From Gammaproteobacteria bacterium (GTDB lineage Bacteria > Pseudomonadota > Gammaproteobacteria > Eutrophobiales > Eutrophobiaceae), in the NCBI GenBank assembly GCA_028279365.1, contig JANQNX010000010.1, positions 332,206 to 396,205 of the forward strand: DNA of 64,000 nucleotides, written 5' to 3'. Below are positions 1 to 8,290 of this stretch, one piece after another (the stretch's first letter is position 1; the number at the start of each line of letters is the position of its first letter). The notes under the pieces are model-generated. The model saw nothing but the letters and a program-made list of their open reading frames with translations. It did not search any database and was not told where the DNA came from. The translations under genes were made by a program, and so were the position numbers.

Positions 1-211
1 TTCTATCCGGCACATAACTACCGGTCGTCGCGACTTCGGCAATATAGAGTAAACCATATTGTCTGAGTAACTCAGCAAATTGTTCAGTTTCGTGGATAGT
101 TTCAGGGACAGGTCCTTCGATACCGTCATAGCCTTGTTCTTTTGCCCGCTTTACCGCTTCTGTATGCGAACCGGTAAAACCCCACAATGTTTTAAATAGC
201 TTAAGCTGCAT
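1..211 (-). CDS. TIM-barrel sugar isomerase/epimerase-like protein, 5' part only
   Basis: The first 70 codons of a leftward gene are visible and the rest lies beyond the window edge. The protein begins MQLKLFKTLWGFTGSHTEA and continues with GYDGIEGPVPE and a stretch reading YGLLYIAEVATTGSYVPDR. This is the beta-alpha pattern of the sugar phosphate isomerase/epimerase (xylose-isomerase-like TIM barrel) family, whose members bind a divalent metal. It starts 3 bp after the desaturase gene stops, so it is the last visible gene of the riboswitch-controlled operon. The substrate is unknown. Family assignment rests on the N-terminal pattern only. Confidence 0.65.
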   Translation of the reverse strand, partial: MQLKLFKTLWGFTGSHTEAVKRAKEQGYDGIEGPVPETIHETEQFAELLRQYGLLYIAEVATTGSYVPDR

Positions 212-214
212 AGA

Positions 215-1189
215 TTAAACCCCGGCCAGAAATGAAACCCCTGCAGCACCGTAATTAACATCGACAGGATTTTCTCCTGTTTCGTGAACGCGTTTTACCC
301 GGAATTGATGAAAGTCAGATAACTGTTGCTTTAGCGAGACTTCAGGCGCAGTTTTATCTGCATAATGCTCACGATGTAACTGCGGCAGACGATGCCAGGG
401 TTCAGCGGGTCGATGATGATGCACATTGTGATAACAAAAGTTTAATACCAGCAAATTTAAGCACGGATATTTTTCAGATAGCAAATTACTCCAGGTGTGT
501 GCCTCTTCATAATTCCGATCGAATTCTGGAAACACTTTCTCTTCATCCAGGTTCACCCGTACTTCATAGATATGTTGAAATGCATCCATAAAGCCCAGCA
601 CCCTTATGAAGAGCAAGTAAGCAAGGCTATAGATAATCATTGTTTTCCAACTCCAAAGGGCCAATGCAGAAAAAAACAGAAAACGTAAACCCAGAATAGT
701 TAGCACCCTATTTCGCTGATGTTTACGCGCAGGCAAAATAAATGGCGCAGCAATGCTTAATATATGCGTTAATATTTCTACTGCCGGAATGTAAAACCAT
801 TCCAGTATTTCAACCAGGTGGCAAATCATAGGGTGTTTTTCTAAAAAAGCCTGGTGATCAATCGCAAGGGAATCGACCCGGTTCGCATGATGGCGCATAT
901 GTTTCTTTTTCAAACACTCGTATTCCGAATAACAGGCACCGGTAATCCATGATAATGCGCTGGCCAGCGCTATATTCTTATGATTATCACGTAATAAGGT
1001 TTTATGTATGCATTCATGCAATAAATACGCAGCAATGATCAGGCTATGCGATAGCAATAATAAGGCTAGTAGATTTAATAAAAGATTATCTTGTGCTGCC
1101 CAGTAAAAGGATAAGATGTAACCGGTAAACACATAGACAAACGCACAAAAGTTAGGAATAACACCATCACGATATTTGAATAATTGCAT
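215..1189 (-). CDS. Membrane di-iron fatty acid desaturase/hydroxylase family protein
   Basis: A 324-residue integral membrane protein with the three histidine clusters of the FA_desaturase superfamily: HECIH near residue 58, HMRHH near residue 97 and HNVHHH near residue 254. These clusters hold a di-iron site that uses O2 to desaturate or hydroxylate a substrate. Hydrophobic segments lie at about 14-55, 133-153 and 165-200. The family also includes alkane and other small-molecule hydroxylases, so lipid desaturation should not be assumed. It sits about 70 bp behind the GS-like gene and 3 bp before the isomerase-like gene, inside the operon led by the guanidine-type riboswitch. That context hints at a nitrogen compound as substrate, which is inference. 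Confidence 0.8.
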   Translation of the reverse strand: MQLFKYRDGVIPNFCAFVYVFTGYILSFYWAAQDNLLLNLLALLLLSHSLIIAAYLLHECIHKTLLRDNHKNIALASALSWITGACYSEYECLKKKHMRHHANRVDSLAIDHQAFLEKHPMICHLVEILEWFYIPAVEILTHILSIAAPFILPARKHQRNRVLTILGLRFLFFSALALWSWKTMIIYSLAYLLFIRVLGFMDAFQHIYEVRVNLDEEKVFPEFDRNYEEAHTWSNLLSEKYPCLNLLVLNFCYHNVHHHRPAEPWHRLPQLHREHYADKTAPEVSLKQQLSDFHQFRVKRVHETGENPVDVNYGAAGVSFLAGV

Positions 1190-1258
1190 AACATCATCTC
1201 GCTTCCGGGTCGTCCCAATAATAAATACACGTTAAAGGTCGTCCCTTAACGTATTACT

Positions 1259-2650
1259 CTAGAATAAATGACTATACCGCTCTATCTCCCAGGCACTGAC
1301 ACTCTGGTGATACTCTTCCCACTCTTCTGTTTTATAACGAATAAATTCGTCTTTCAATTCTTTACCTAAAGTGGCTTCGATTAAAGGGTCATCAGTAAAG
1401 GCCTGGACTGCCTCAGCCAATGTTTGTGGTAAGAACTCGATACCGCGTTTCGTGCGTTCCTCATCGGTTAATTCATATAAGTTATCTTCCTGTGGACTTC
1501 CCGGATCAATCTTTTCGCGCACGCCTTCCAGACCAGCCGCTAATGCTAATGTCGCGGCCAGATAAGGATTCACTGACCCATCAGCATTACGGGATTCGCA
1601 ACGTCCCCCGCCCATGGGCACACGAACTGAATTGGTTCGATTATTGGAACCATAGGAATTAAATACCGGTGCCCAACTAAAATAACTCATCGCACCTTGC
1701 CTGACCAAACGTTTGTAACTGTTTACCGTGGGTGCAAACGCGGCACATAAGGCGCGGCCATGTTTTAAGATACCTCCAATAAAATAATAGCCGGTTTCGG
1801 TTAGACCTAAACCGCGCGTATCGTCTTTTGGATCACAGGCAAAGACATTATCGCCTGATTCCAGATCGAACAAAGACATATTAAAATGCGCACCATTACC
1901 GGTTTTATCCTTAAACGGTTTTGGCATAAAGGTCGCGATCAAGCCCTCATCTTTGGCGTAACGTTTGGCCAGTTCACGAAAGAAGATAAACCGATCACAC
2001 ATGCTTAACGCATCAGCATAATTAAAATCAAATTCAAACTGACCGTTAGCGTCTTCGTGATCAAACGAATAAAGATCCCAACCAAGATCGTTAATAGTCT
2101 CGGCCATGCGATCCAGCCAATCGAAATTATCCATAAAACCGCGAATGTCATAACACGGTTTGACTAACTTATCGTCCATATTCGGAATATGTAAGCTACC
2201 ATCAATATCCTGTTCCAGTAAAAATACTTCGCATTCAATCCCCAGATTAAAACCAAAGCCTAATTCTTCTGCTGCTTGCAGCTGCTGTTTTAATGCAACA
2301 CGAGTATTTAATTTATAAGGTTCACCCTTAAAGGTATTATCCGCCGGCATCCAGGCAAGCTTGGGTTCCCATGGGCATTGAATAATATGATCGAGATCAG
2401 GCACTGATGCGATCTCATCATCATTCGGTTTTTGTCCCAGGCCATCCAGGGCATAGCCGGTGTAAAGCTCGGAGCCATGTGCCATATGTAACAGATGGTC
2501 AATCGGCACTACCTTGCCTTTAGGCACACCGTGAATATCGACATAGGCACCCATACAATAACGTACACCCTTGTCTTTTAATTCCTGTTGGATGGCAAGA
2601 ATTTCTTCATCCGTTTTATCATCAATGCAAGAGTTTGTTTTCGTATCCAT
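1259..2650 (-). CDS. Glutamine synthetase-like glutamate-amine ligase (GlnT/GmaS type)
   Basis: About 463 residues from the chosen ATG, which lies 13 bp after the creatininase gene; an upstream GTG at 2710 would overlap that gene and add residues untypical of the family. The GS catalytic core is intact: an ECEVF Glu pair, an NGQFEFDF segment, GNGAHFNMS (the GNGxHxN loop), [18 protein letters not shown] and RCESRNAD near the C terminus. The N terminus ([17 protein letters not shown]) resembles the GlnT and gamma-glutamylmethylamide synthetase (GmaS) group rather than GlnA. These enzymes use ATP to join the glutamate gamma-carboxyl to ammonia or an amine. Here it may glutamylate an imported guanidino or amine compound, or reassimilate released ammonia. 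No strong ribosome site is visible. Confidence 0.8.
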   Translation of the reverse strand: MDTKTNSCIDDKTDEEILAIQQELKDKGVRYCMGAYVDIHGVPKGKVVPIDHLLHMAHGSELYTGYALDGLGQKPNDDEIASVPDLDHIIQCPWEPKLAWMPADNTFKGEPYKLNTRVALKQQLQAAEELGFGFNLGIECEVFLLEQDIDGSLHIPNMDDKLVKPCYDIRGFMDNFDWLDRMAETINDLGWDLYSFDHEDANGQFEFDFNYADALSMCDRFIFFRELAKRYAKDEGLIATFMPKPFKDKTGNGAHFNMSLFDLESGDNVFACDPKDDTRGLGLTETGYYFIGGILKHGRALCAAFAPTVNSYKRLVRQGAMSYFSWAPVFNSYGSNNRTNSVRVPMGGGRCESRNADGSVNPYLAATLALAAGLEGVREKIDPGSPQEDNLYELTDEERTKRGIEFLPQTLAEAVQAFTDDPLIEATLGKELKDEFIRYKTEEWEEYHQSVSAWEIERYSHLF

Positions 2651-2663
2651 GTCAAGAACTGGA

Positions 2664-3416
2664 CTAATTAAAATAAGATTGATCAAGCGGCGGCTGTTCA
2701 GACAAACCACTTTGTATTAATTCTGATAAGTCTTCGACCATCCATTGAAAGGCCTGATCGCCTTTCTGTTTTGTCGCCAAAGAAGGTTGGCCGGTGACAC
2801 CATTGGTACTAGTACGATTAACCGGGTGCGCAAAAACCAGTCCATCAGTCCTATCCGGATCGTCTGCCTCGTTTAACTTTTCCATGTCAACCATGTCTGC
2901 TGCAACTGACAGCATTAGTGAGGTCTCTGCATCATTGGCATGCCAGTCATCACCATCGGCGAAATGAAATGCTTTAACGCGGTCACTGATGCTGGCAGAA
3001 TTGATAACAGACACCATGAGGTCATCATGTTCTGCTCGCAGCATTTCCAATGCACAGCGTAGTGGTGCGGCATTCGTCACATGGGTATTAATAATGAATA
3101 ATCGTTTAACACCACTGTAATAGGCCCAATCGCCCATCTGTTTAATTAAATCGATCAACGTCGTTGGTTGTATAGCAATCGTACCCGGCCAGCGTTGGCT
3201 ATGACCTATCGAACAACCATAGGGCATGGTTGGCAGCATCATGACCCCAGTCTCTTTTGCAACAGCCTTACAGAGTTTATCGGCCAACACCGCATCCATA
3301 CCACAACCCATATGTGGTCCGTGTTGTTCCGTTGCGCCAATGGGTAGTATCGCTGCCGGAATCTGCTGCAGTTTCTCAGCAACATCCGGCCACGGCATTT
3401 TTTCCAGCAAGGTCAT
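2664..3416 (-). CDS. Creatininase-family metal-dependent amidohydrolase
   Basis: 250 residues of the creatininase fold, a family of cytoplasmic metalloenzymes that open cyclic amides (creatinine) or hydrolyse other C-N bonds. The metal-binding pattern is recognisable: GATEQHG gives E30 and H32, and D41 follows at the spacing seen in Pseudomonas creatininase. A later [10 protein letters not shown] supplies the conserved Glu. The usual NGHGGN loop is changed to NTHVTN, which keeps the His but loses both glycines, so the substrate may differ from creatinine. Its ATG overlaps the ATPase stop by 4 bp, showing translational coupling in the transporter operon. Likely role: hydrolysis of the imported guanidino compound or of a derivative of it. 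Confidence 0.82.
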   Translation of the reverse strand: MTLLEKMPWPDVAEKLQQIPAAILPIGATEQHGPHMGCGMDAVLADKLCKAVAKETGVMMLPTMPYGCSIGHSQRWPGTIAIQPTTLIDLIKQMGDWAYYSGVKRLFIINTHVTNAAPLRCALEMLRAEHDDLMVSVINSASISDRVKAFHFADGDDWHANDAETSLMLSVAADMVDMEKLNEADDPDRTDGLVFAHPVNRTSTNGVTGQPSLATKQKGDQAFQWMVEDLSELIQSGLSEQPPLDQSYFN

Positions 3417-4315
3417 GGTTCAACCTCATCTCCAACACGCGTTAAACGGATCATATTCAGTTTGTCATCGTCATCTTCCGTTGAAGGCGGATGAATGAGT
3501 TCATCGATACGTTTGCGTGTCGCTAAAAATTCCGGAGTAATAAATTGTTCAACATCACGTGGTCGTGGTACCGGTACTTCGATAACTTCTTCGACTTCAC
3601 CCGGATGGGACTTTAAAACAAGAATACGGTCAGCCAGATAGATCGCTTCATCCAGATCATGCGTAATAAACAAAACAGTAATATCAATATTATGCCAAAT
3701 CTGTAGCAAGTAAGACTGCATCTTGCAGCGCGTTTGTGCATCCAGCGCACCATAGGGCTCATCCATTAACAATATACGCGGTTTATTTGCTAACGCTCTG
3801 GCAATAGCGACACGTTGTTTCATCCCGCCTGATAATTGATCAGGATAAGCATCGGCGAATTTTTCCAGACCAACCAGATCAATCCACTGTAATGCTTCAC
3901 TTTCTGCTGTGGCATAGCTCATACCCTGGCTGCGCAAACCAAACATCACATTTTTCTTAACCGTTAACCACGGGAATAAGGTATAACCCTGAAATACCAT
4001 GCCTCTATCAGGACCGGGGCCGGATACCGGCTTACCATCTAACAATACTTGACCGGAAGAAGCCGATTCCAAACCGGCCAGGATTCGTATTAAGGTCGAC
4101 TTACCACAACCGGAAGCCCCAATCACACAGACAAATTCACGCCGGTGCGCTTTAAAATTAATGTTTTTTAAGGCGGTCACATCACCTTTCGGTGTGGAAA
4201 ATATTTTTTGTAAGTCCTTTACTTCCAGGATGACTTCGCGTTGCTTTATTTCATCAAAGCGTTGTTTAACTTCATCGCTTTGTTCAAGATAGCTAGGCAA
4301 TTCTATTTTAGTCAT
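3413..4315 (-). CDS. NitT/TauT-type ABC transporter ATP-binding protein
   Basis: A 300-residue ATPase with Walker [11 protein letters not shown]-loop in [11 protein letters not shown], signature [15 protein letters not shown], Walker [13 protein letters not shown] and H-loop FITHDLDEA. This is the SsuB/TauB/NrtC subgroup that powers uptake of nitrate, sulfonates, taurine and similar small solutes. About 35 residues precede the core domain and about 40 charged residues follow it. It starts 9 bp after the permease gene and overlaps the creatininase gene by 4 bp. Transporters of this group are common cargo of guanidine-I riboswitches, so guanidine or a related cation is the favoured solute. Confidence 0.93.
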   Translation of the reverse strand: MTKIELPSYLEQSDEVKQRFDEIKQREVILEVKDLQKIFSTPKGDVTALKNINFKAHRREFVCVIGASGCGKSTLIRILAGLESASSGQVLLDGKPVSGPGPDRGMVFQGYTLFPWLTVKKNVMFGLRSQGMSYATAESEALQWIDLVGLEKFADAYPDQLSGGMKQRVAIARALANKPRILLMDEPYGALDAQTRCKMQSYLLQIWHNIDITVLFITHDLDEAIYLADRILVLKSHPGEVEEVIEVPVPRPRDVEQFITPEFLATRKRIDELIHPPSTEDDDDKLNMIRLTRVGDEVEP

Positions 4316-4324
4316 ACTGCTCTC

Positions 4325-5290
4325 CTAAGCCTTATTCGCTGCTTTTTCCCAGGGAAAAATATGTTTACCGATCTTGGCCAGGATCATGTCGGATAATAAA
4401 CCGATGATGCCGATCATCATGATGGCAGCAAAGACATTATCAAAGTTTTTATAACGTGCCTGTTGCGTAATAAACCAGGTAATACCCGAGCTCGTACCGA
4501 TTAATTCTGCAACGATTAGATAGGTCCAGGCCCAACCTAACAGGATACGCAAGTCGCGATACAAATCCGGAATGATCCCGGGAATCACGACCTTAAATAA
4601 TAACTGTAAGCGTTTCGCACCTAAGGTTAATGCGGCTTCCAATAAGGCAATATCCAGTTTGCGTGTGGTATTGGAAATTACCAACACCTGCTGAAAGAAT
4701 GTCCCGATAAAGATAATCGCTATCTTGGGTCCATCATGAATACCAAGTATTGCAACCGCTAATGCGCCGAACGCAGGTGCGGGTAAGTAACGAAAAAATT
4801 CAACAAACGGTTCATTTAATCGCGAGACAGCGGCATAGGTACCACACAACACACCCAATGGTACGCCGATTAATGATGAAAGCGTAAACCCCCAAAAGAT
4901 GATGGTAATGCTATGCCATAAACTTTCATGCAACCACTTTTCACTTCTTCGTCTTGGTTCTGTTGTAAACGATGTAACAAACGCCTTGGCGACTTCATGC
5001 GGTGCAGGAAGATAAATAGGATTTGCCGGTTCACCATCAGGTAACAGCTTACCTGTTTCTTCCATCTTACCTGTCTCTTTATCAAACACTTCACGGTCGA
5101 CTAACATGTCAACCTTGAAGTAAGAGACATCGCCTGGCTCAACAATCTTTACCTTGGGATGCCATAAAAAAGGAAGATAACTCACTGCACTCCAGATTAA
5201 GAGTGGCAACAAAAATGACGCAATCGTCAGCACCCTGGTGCGCTTTAAAGATAAAGCGACACGCGGTGCAAACCAGGGGACTGAACTCAT
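4325..5290 (-). CDS. NitT/TauT-type ABC transporter permease
   Basis: A 321-residue inner-membrane permease of the BPD_transp_1 family. One N-terminal membrane segment (about 22-43) is followed by a roughly 60-residue polar insert rich in Asp, Glu and Lys. Five further segments then carry the EAA loop (EAALTLGAKRLQLLFKVVIP) that contacts the ATPase. The insert between the first and second membrane spans is longer than in typical SsuC or TauC proteins. It presumably lies in the periplasm, where it could contact the binding protein. It is flanked by its binding protein (19 bp away) and its ATPase (9 bp away), so the importer is complete. Confidence 0.92.
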   Translation of the reverse strand: MSSVPWFAPRVALSLKRTRVLTIASFLLPLLIWSAVSYLPFLWHPKVKIVEPGDVSYFKVDMLVDREVFDKETGKMEETGKLLPDGEPANPIYLPAPHEVAKAFVTSFTTEPRRRSEKWLHESLWHSITIIFWGFTLSSLIGVPLGVLCGTYAAVSRLNEPFVEFFRYLPAPAFGALAVAILGIHDGPKIAIIFIGTFFQQVLVISNTTRKLDIALLEAALTLGAKRLQLLFKVVIPGIIPDLYRDLRILLGWAWTYLIVAELIGTSSGITWFITQQARYKNFDNVFAAIMMIGIIGLLSDMILAKIGKHIFPWEKAANKA

Positions 5291-5309
5291 AGCCTATTTA
5301 ACCAACGAT

Positions 5310-6296
5310 TTATTTAGCCATGGTTATCGAAGGATCGATGTAACCGTCGATGCCTTGTGCATCTTTATACACTTCATACTTCAGGTTGAAGTCGTCGGCT
5401 ATCTTTGACGAACCGTATAAGGATGTAAAACCATCACCTTTAGCAAAGAAAGCTTTTGCTTCATCAAGCGTCAGGATCTTCGTGCCAGAAAGAAAAGGTT
5501 TATATTCTTCTGGTGTCACACCAACCCTGGCCGCCATGATTGACACTGCTTCGTCCTGGGTAGCAGGGTCTTTGATGAAACTGACAGCCTTGTACCAGAC
5601 ATCGACCACCTTGGACCAGGCTTCTTTGTTCGCAGCCAGACTGCTTGGTGATACCGCCAATACGTCATAGATCAAACCTGGTTCATCTTTAGACGTGTAA
5701 ATTGCCTTTGAACCTGGAACCAAAGTTAATGCCTGACCTGAACTGGGCTGCCAGGCCACAATGGCACTGACATCACCGGAGGCTAAGACTTGAGGTGTTT
5801 CATTGGTAGGAACATTAACCAATTCAACATCAGCTTCAGTCATGCCGCTTTTTTCCAGAGCATTTAACAGTAATAAATGACCGACAAAACCAATTTCAAC
5901 GCCGATTTTTTTTCCTTTCAGGTCTTTAATACTTTCAATACCTGGCGCAGCAACCACCATGTCATTACCGTTACTGTAGTCATTAATAATGATCATGACA
6001 TTACTCGCACCCGTTGCACCTGTTACCAGGGCATCGCCGTTAGTCATCGCAACTGCATCTAACTTACCGGCAGCAAAGGCATCCATTGAAGCCACATAGT
6101 CAAACCATTCAAATTCCACATCAATGCCGACTTCCTTAAACATGCCTTTTTCAATCGCGACTTCCCAGGCAACCCAACCCGGCCAATCACTGTAACCAAT
6201 TTTTAACGGTTCGGCTTGAGCAGATAGAGACATACTGCTGGTAAACAGGGTAGCAACCAGAACTAAAACATTACGTAAAGACTTATGAAGCTTCAT
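5310..6296 (-). CDS. ABC transporter periplasmic binding protein, NitT/TauT (SsuA/ThiY-like) family
   Basis: 328 residues beginning with a Sec signal peptide ([18 protein letters not shown], cleavage likely after SAQA near residue 28). The mature part has the NMT1/SsuA/ThiY pattern: [11 protein letters not shown] at its start, [28 protein letters not shown] and [13 protein letters not shown]. Acidic and aromatic residues near the first strand (SDWPGW, FEWFDY) would suit a cationic ligand, although that is inference. It is the first gene of the operon, with a strong GAGGGGAA ribosome site three bases before the ATG-proximal TTT. It lies directly behind the guanidine-I-type riboswitch, which makes guanidine or a guanidino compound the most likely ligand. 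Confidence 0.92.
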   Translation of the reverse strand: MKLHKSLRNVLVLVATLFTSSMSLSAQAEPLKIGYSDWPGWVAWEVAIEKGMFKEVGIDVEFEWFDYVASMDAFAAGKLDAVAMTNGDALVTGATGASNVMIIINDYSNGNDMVVAAPGIESIKDLKGKKIGVEIGFVGHLLLLNALEKSGMTEADVELVNVPTNETPQVLASGDVSAIVAWQPSSGQALTLVPGSKAIYTSKDEPGLIYDVLAVSPSSLAANKEAWSKVVDVWYKAVSFIKDPATQDEAVSIMAARVGVTPEEYKPFLSGTKILTLDEAKAFFAKGDGFTSLYGSSKIADDFNLKYEVYKDAQGIDGYIDPSITMAK

Positions 6297-6320
6297 AAAC
6301 TTCCCCTCGTTGGTTTGTTG

Positions 6321-6370
6321 AAAAAATTATTGAATGAGAGGTTTGATCACAGACAAGCTGTTTACCTCCC
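6321..6370 (-). terminator. Candidate riboswitch expression platform (terminator-like alternative stem)
   Basis: On the minus strand the aptamer's 3' block GGGAGGT (6370-6364) can pair with ACCTCTC (6342-6336), with one G-U pair. A run of six T follows at 6326-6321. Pairing would destroy the aptamer, as expected for an ON switch in which ligand binding prevents termination. The T run starts about 9 nt after the stem, so the terminator is imperfect. CCTCTC could instead pair with the GAGGGG ribosome site of the binding-protein gene, giving a competing translational fold. Confidence 0.5.
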
Positions 6371-6477
6371 GGGCTTTTATCCCGCCGTGTAACCTTCGCG
6401 TTGAAGGTCGATTGCTCTCGGACCAGTCGCGCTTGAATTAATGCGCCGGAACCCTAGCAATCCTTTGAAATGCAGCT
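6356..6477 (-). promoter_or_regulatory. Guanidine-I (ykkC subtype 1) riboswitch aptamer
   Basis: Read on the minus strand, the leader contains in order the hallmark blocks of the ykkC RNA. CTAGGGTTCCG is at 6457-6447, GGTCCGAGAG at 6424-6415, and ACACGGCGGGATAAAAGCCC followed by GGGAGG at 6390-6365. The closing stem can form between AGCTG (6477-6473) and CAGCT (6360-6356). A variable hairpin, AACCTTCGCGTTGAAGGT when read on the plus strand, lies at 6391-6408. The downstream genes (a nitrate/taurine-type importer and nitrogen enzymes) match known guanidine-I cargo better than the ppGpp or PRPP variants, whose usual genes concern amino acid or purine synthesis. Recognition is by eye against the known consensus. 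Confidence 0.93.
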
Positions 6478-6519
6478 ATCGTGAAATCATTAATAGCTCT
6501 CGTTCTTAAATGAATAGAG

Positions 6520-6535
6520 CGCAATATGCATGCCA
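6520..6535 (-). promoter_or_regulatory. Sigma-54 (-24/-12) promoter of the riboswitch operon
   Basis: On the minus strand the sequence TGGCATG-CATA-TTGCG matches the sigma-54 consensus TGGCACG-N4-TTGCW with two substitutions. The essential GG and GC doublets are 10 bp apart, as required. Transcription would start near 6509, about 30 nt before the riboswitch aptamer. Such promoters need an enhancer-binding activator, and NtrC-like sites lie upstream. Confidence 0.75.
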
Positions 6536-6586
6536 TGCCTGAAACATAATAAAAATAAGGCTTTCCGAGTCATAGCCAAACTACTA

Positions 6587-6603
6587 TGCGTTGATCTGGT
6601 GCA
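6587..6603 (+). promoter_or_regulatory. NtrC-like enhancer site, promoter-proximal
   Basis: TGCGTTGATCTGGTGCA fits the NtrC dyad TGCACC-N5-TGGTGCA perfectly in its right half and partly in its left half. It is centred about 86 bp upstream of the predicted sigma-54 start at 6509, a usual enhancer distance. Confidence 0.55.
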
Positions 6604-6617
6604 GTATTTATTATGGA

Positions 6618-6634
6618 CGAACCAATACTGTGCA
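6618..6634 (-). promoter_or_regulatory. NtrC-like enhancer site, promoter-distal
   Basis: On the minus strand TGCAC-AGTAT-TGGTTCG matches the NtrC dyad at TGCAC and TGGT. It is centred about 117 bp upstream of the predicted start and 31 bp (three helical turns) from the proximal site, close to the spacing of the paired NtrC sites of enterobacterial glnA. The two sites lie within or beside a longer inverted repeat with ATCTGGT (6594-6600) and ACCAGAT (6641-6647) as outer arms. Confidence 0.55.
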
Positions 6635-6718
6635 TTTAAAACCAGATTGTGGGATAGTTGTAGTAAGCATTCATTAACCGATAGTATTTAGGTTTTAAAA
6701 GCATCAAGGACGATGGTA

Positions 6719-8239
6719 ATGAGCACAGCAAGGATTTATTCACGGGCACAGGATGGCGTCAACGCACCGCTGGTGAATGTCGAAGTGCACCTGTCGCGCG
6801 GACTACCTAGCTTCACGATTGTCGGATTACCGGAAACCACAGTAAAAGAGAGTAAAGAGCGTGTTCGCAGCGCGATCCTGAATAATCAGTACGAATTTCC
6901 ATTAAGCCGCATTACTATCAATCTAGCCCCTGCCGATCTACCCAAAGAGGGTGGACGTTTTGATCTACCTATCGCTATAGGCATTTTATTGGCCTCGGGA
7001 CAAATACATACTGACAATATCGATCAATATGAAATTGTCGGTGAGTTGTCACTGACAGGTGAACTAAGAAAAATAAGCGGTATCTTGCCGGTCGCCATCG
7101 CTACTGGCGAAACACGCCGACATTTAATCCTGCCTAAAGAAAATGCGGACGAGGCGACGTTGGTCGAGAACATCATCTGTAAACCTGCGGGTCATTTATT
7201 AGAGGTCGCCGCGCATTTTTCCGGCGTCACACCCATTAATGACTGGCAAGCTACCTCACCGGATGCTGACACTGACTATCCCATTGATATGAATGATATC
7301 TATGGTCATGAACACGCCAAGCGTGCTTTGGAGATTGCGGCAGCCGGCGGCCACAACCTGTTATTCATGGGCAACCCCGGCTCCGGCAAGACCATGCTAG
7401 CGGAACGCATGACCACCATCATGCCGCCATTAACTAATACACAGGCATTGGAAAGCGCGGCTATTGCGTCAATCAGTCATCAGGGCTTCGATACCAAACA
7501 ATGGCAACATCGTATTATGCGTGCGCCACATCATTCAGCCTCTGCCGTGGCACTGGTTGGCGGTGGCAGTCATCCAAAGCCAGGGGAAATATCACTCGCA
7601 CATTATGGATTATTGTTTCTGGATGAACTCCCCGAGTTTGATCGCAAGGTCTTGGAAGTCTTGCGCGAACCACTGGAATCCGGCCGCATTGTAATCTCCC
7701 GTGCGGCCAGACAAGTCGAATTCCCGGCAAAGTTTCAGTTAATTGCGGCAATGAATCCCTGCCCCTGCGGTTATCTGGGAGACAGCAGCGGTCGCTGTCG
7801 CTGTACTGAAGAACAAATTAATCGCTATCAACAAAAAATATCAGGACCGTTGCTGGATCGCATCGATATGATTATTGAGGTAAATAGTATCCCAGAGGCA
7901 ATGCTGCAAAAACAACGTGATAACAAGGGCGAACACAGTGCGGCGATTCGCGAGCGAGTAGTGGCTGCAAATGCAGTGCAACAAAATCGCCAACAAAAAT
8001 CAAATGCCATGCTAACGAATAAACAAGTTGAACAATATTGCCAACTTGATCAACAACAACGGGAATTACTCTTACAAGCAACGCGTAAACTGGGCTTATC
8101 AGGCCGGGCGCTACATCGAATAATGAAGGTCGCGCGAACCATTGCCGATCTGGCCAACAGCGAGTATTTACATATCAATCATTTATCCGAAGCCATCAGC
8201 TACCGGCAAAAGCAACTGTCTGCACAAATCATCGCATAG
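6719..8239 (+). CDS. comM: ComM/YifB family Mg-chelatase-like AAA+ ATPase
   Basis: 506 residues from the ATG at 6719, preferred over the one at 6713 because the AAGGA ribosome site then has a spacing of 8 bases. An N-terminal Lon-like domain (ARIYSRAQDGVNAPLVNVEVH, GLPSFTIVGLPETTVKESKERV) precedes the AAA+ domain with Walker A GNPGSGKTM and a C-rich segment CPCGYLGDSSGRCRC. In naturally transformable bacteria ComM is a branch-migration helicase that extends heteroduplex during DNA integration. The gene is divergent from the transporter operon, so its promoter shares the intergenic space with the sigma-54 control region. Confidence 0.95.
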   Translation: MSTARIYSRAQDGVNAPLVNVEVHLSRGLPSFTIVGLPETTVKESKERVRSAILNNQYEFPLSRITINLAPADLPKEGGRFDLPIAIGILLASGQIHTDNIDQYEIVGELSLTGELRKISGILPVAIATGETRRHLILPKENADEATLVENIICKPAGHLLEVAAHFSGVTPINDWQATSPDADTDYPIDMNDIYGHEHAKRALEIAAAGGHNLLFMGNPGSGKTMLAERMTTIMPPLTNTQALESAAIASISHQGFDTKQWQHRIMRAPHHSASAVALVGGGSHPKPGEISLAHYGLLFLDELPEFDRKVLEVLREPLESGRIVISRAARQVEFPAKFQLIAAMNPCPCGYLGDSSGRCRCTEEQINRYQQKISGPLLDRIDMIIEVNSIPEAMLQKQRDNKGEHSAAIRERVVAANAVQQNRQQKSNAMLTNKQVEQYCQLDQQQRELLLQATRKLGLSGRALHRIMKVARTIADLANSEYLHINHLSEAISYRQKQLSAQIIA

Positions 8240-8290
8240 CCTGGAAAAACGCCACTTGCACCAATGCAATGAATAGGGTGAAATTGAGAC

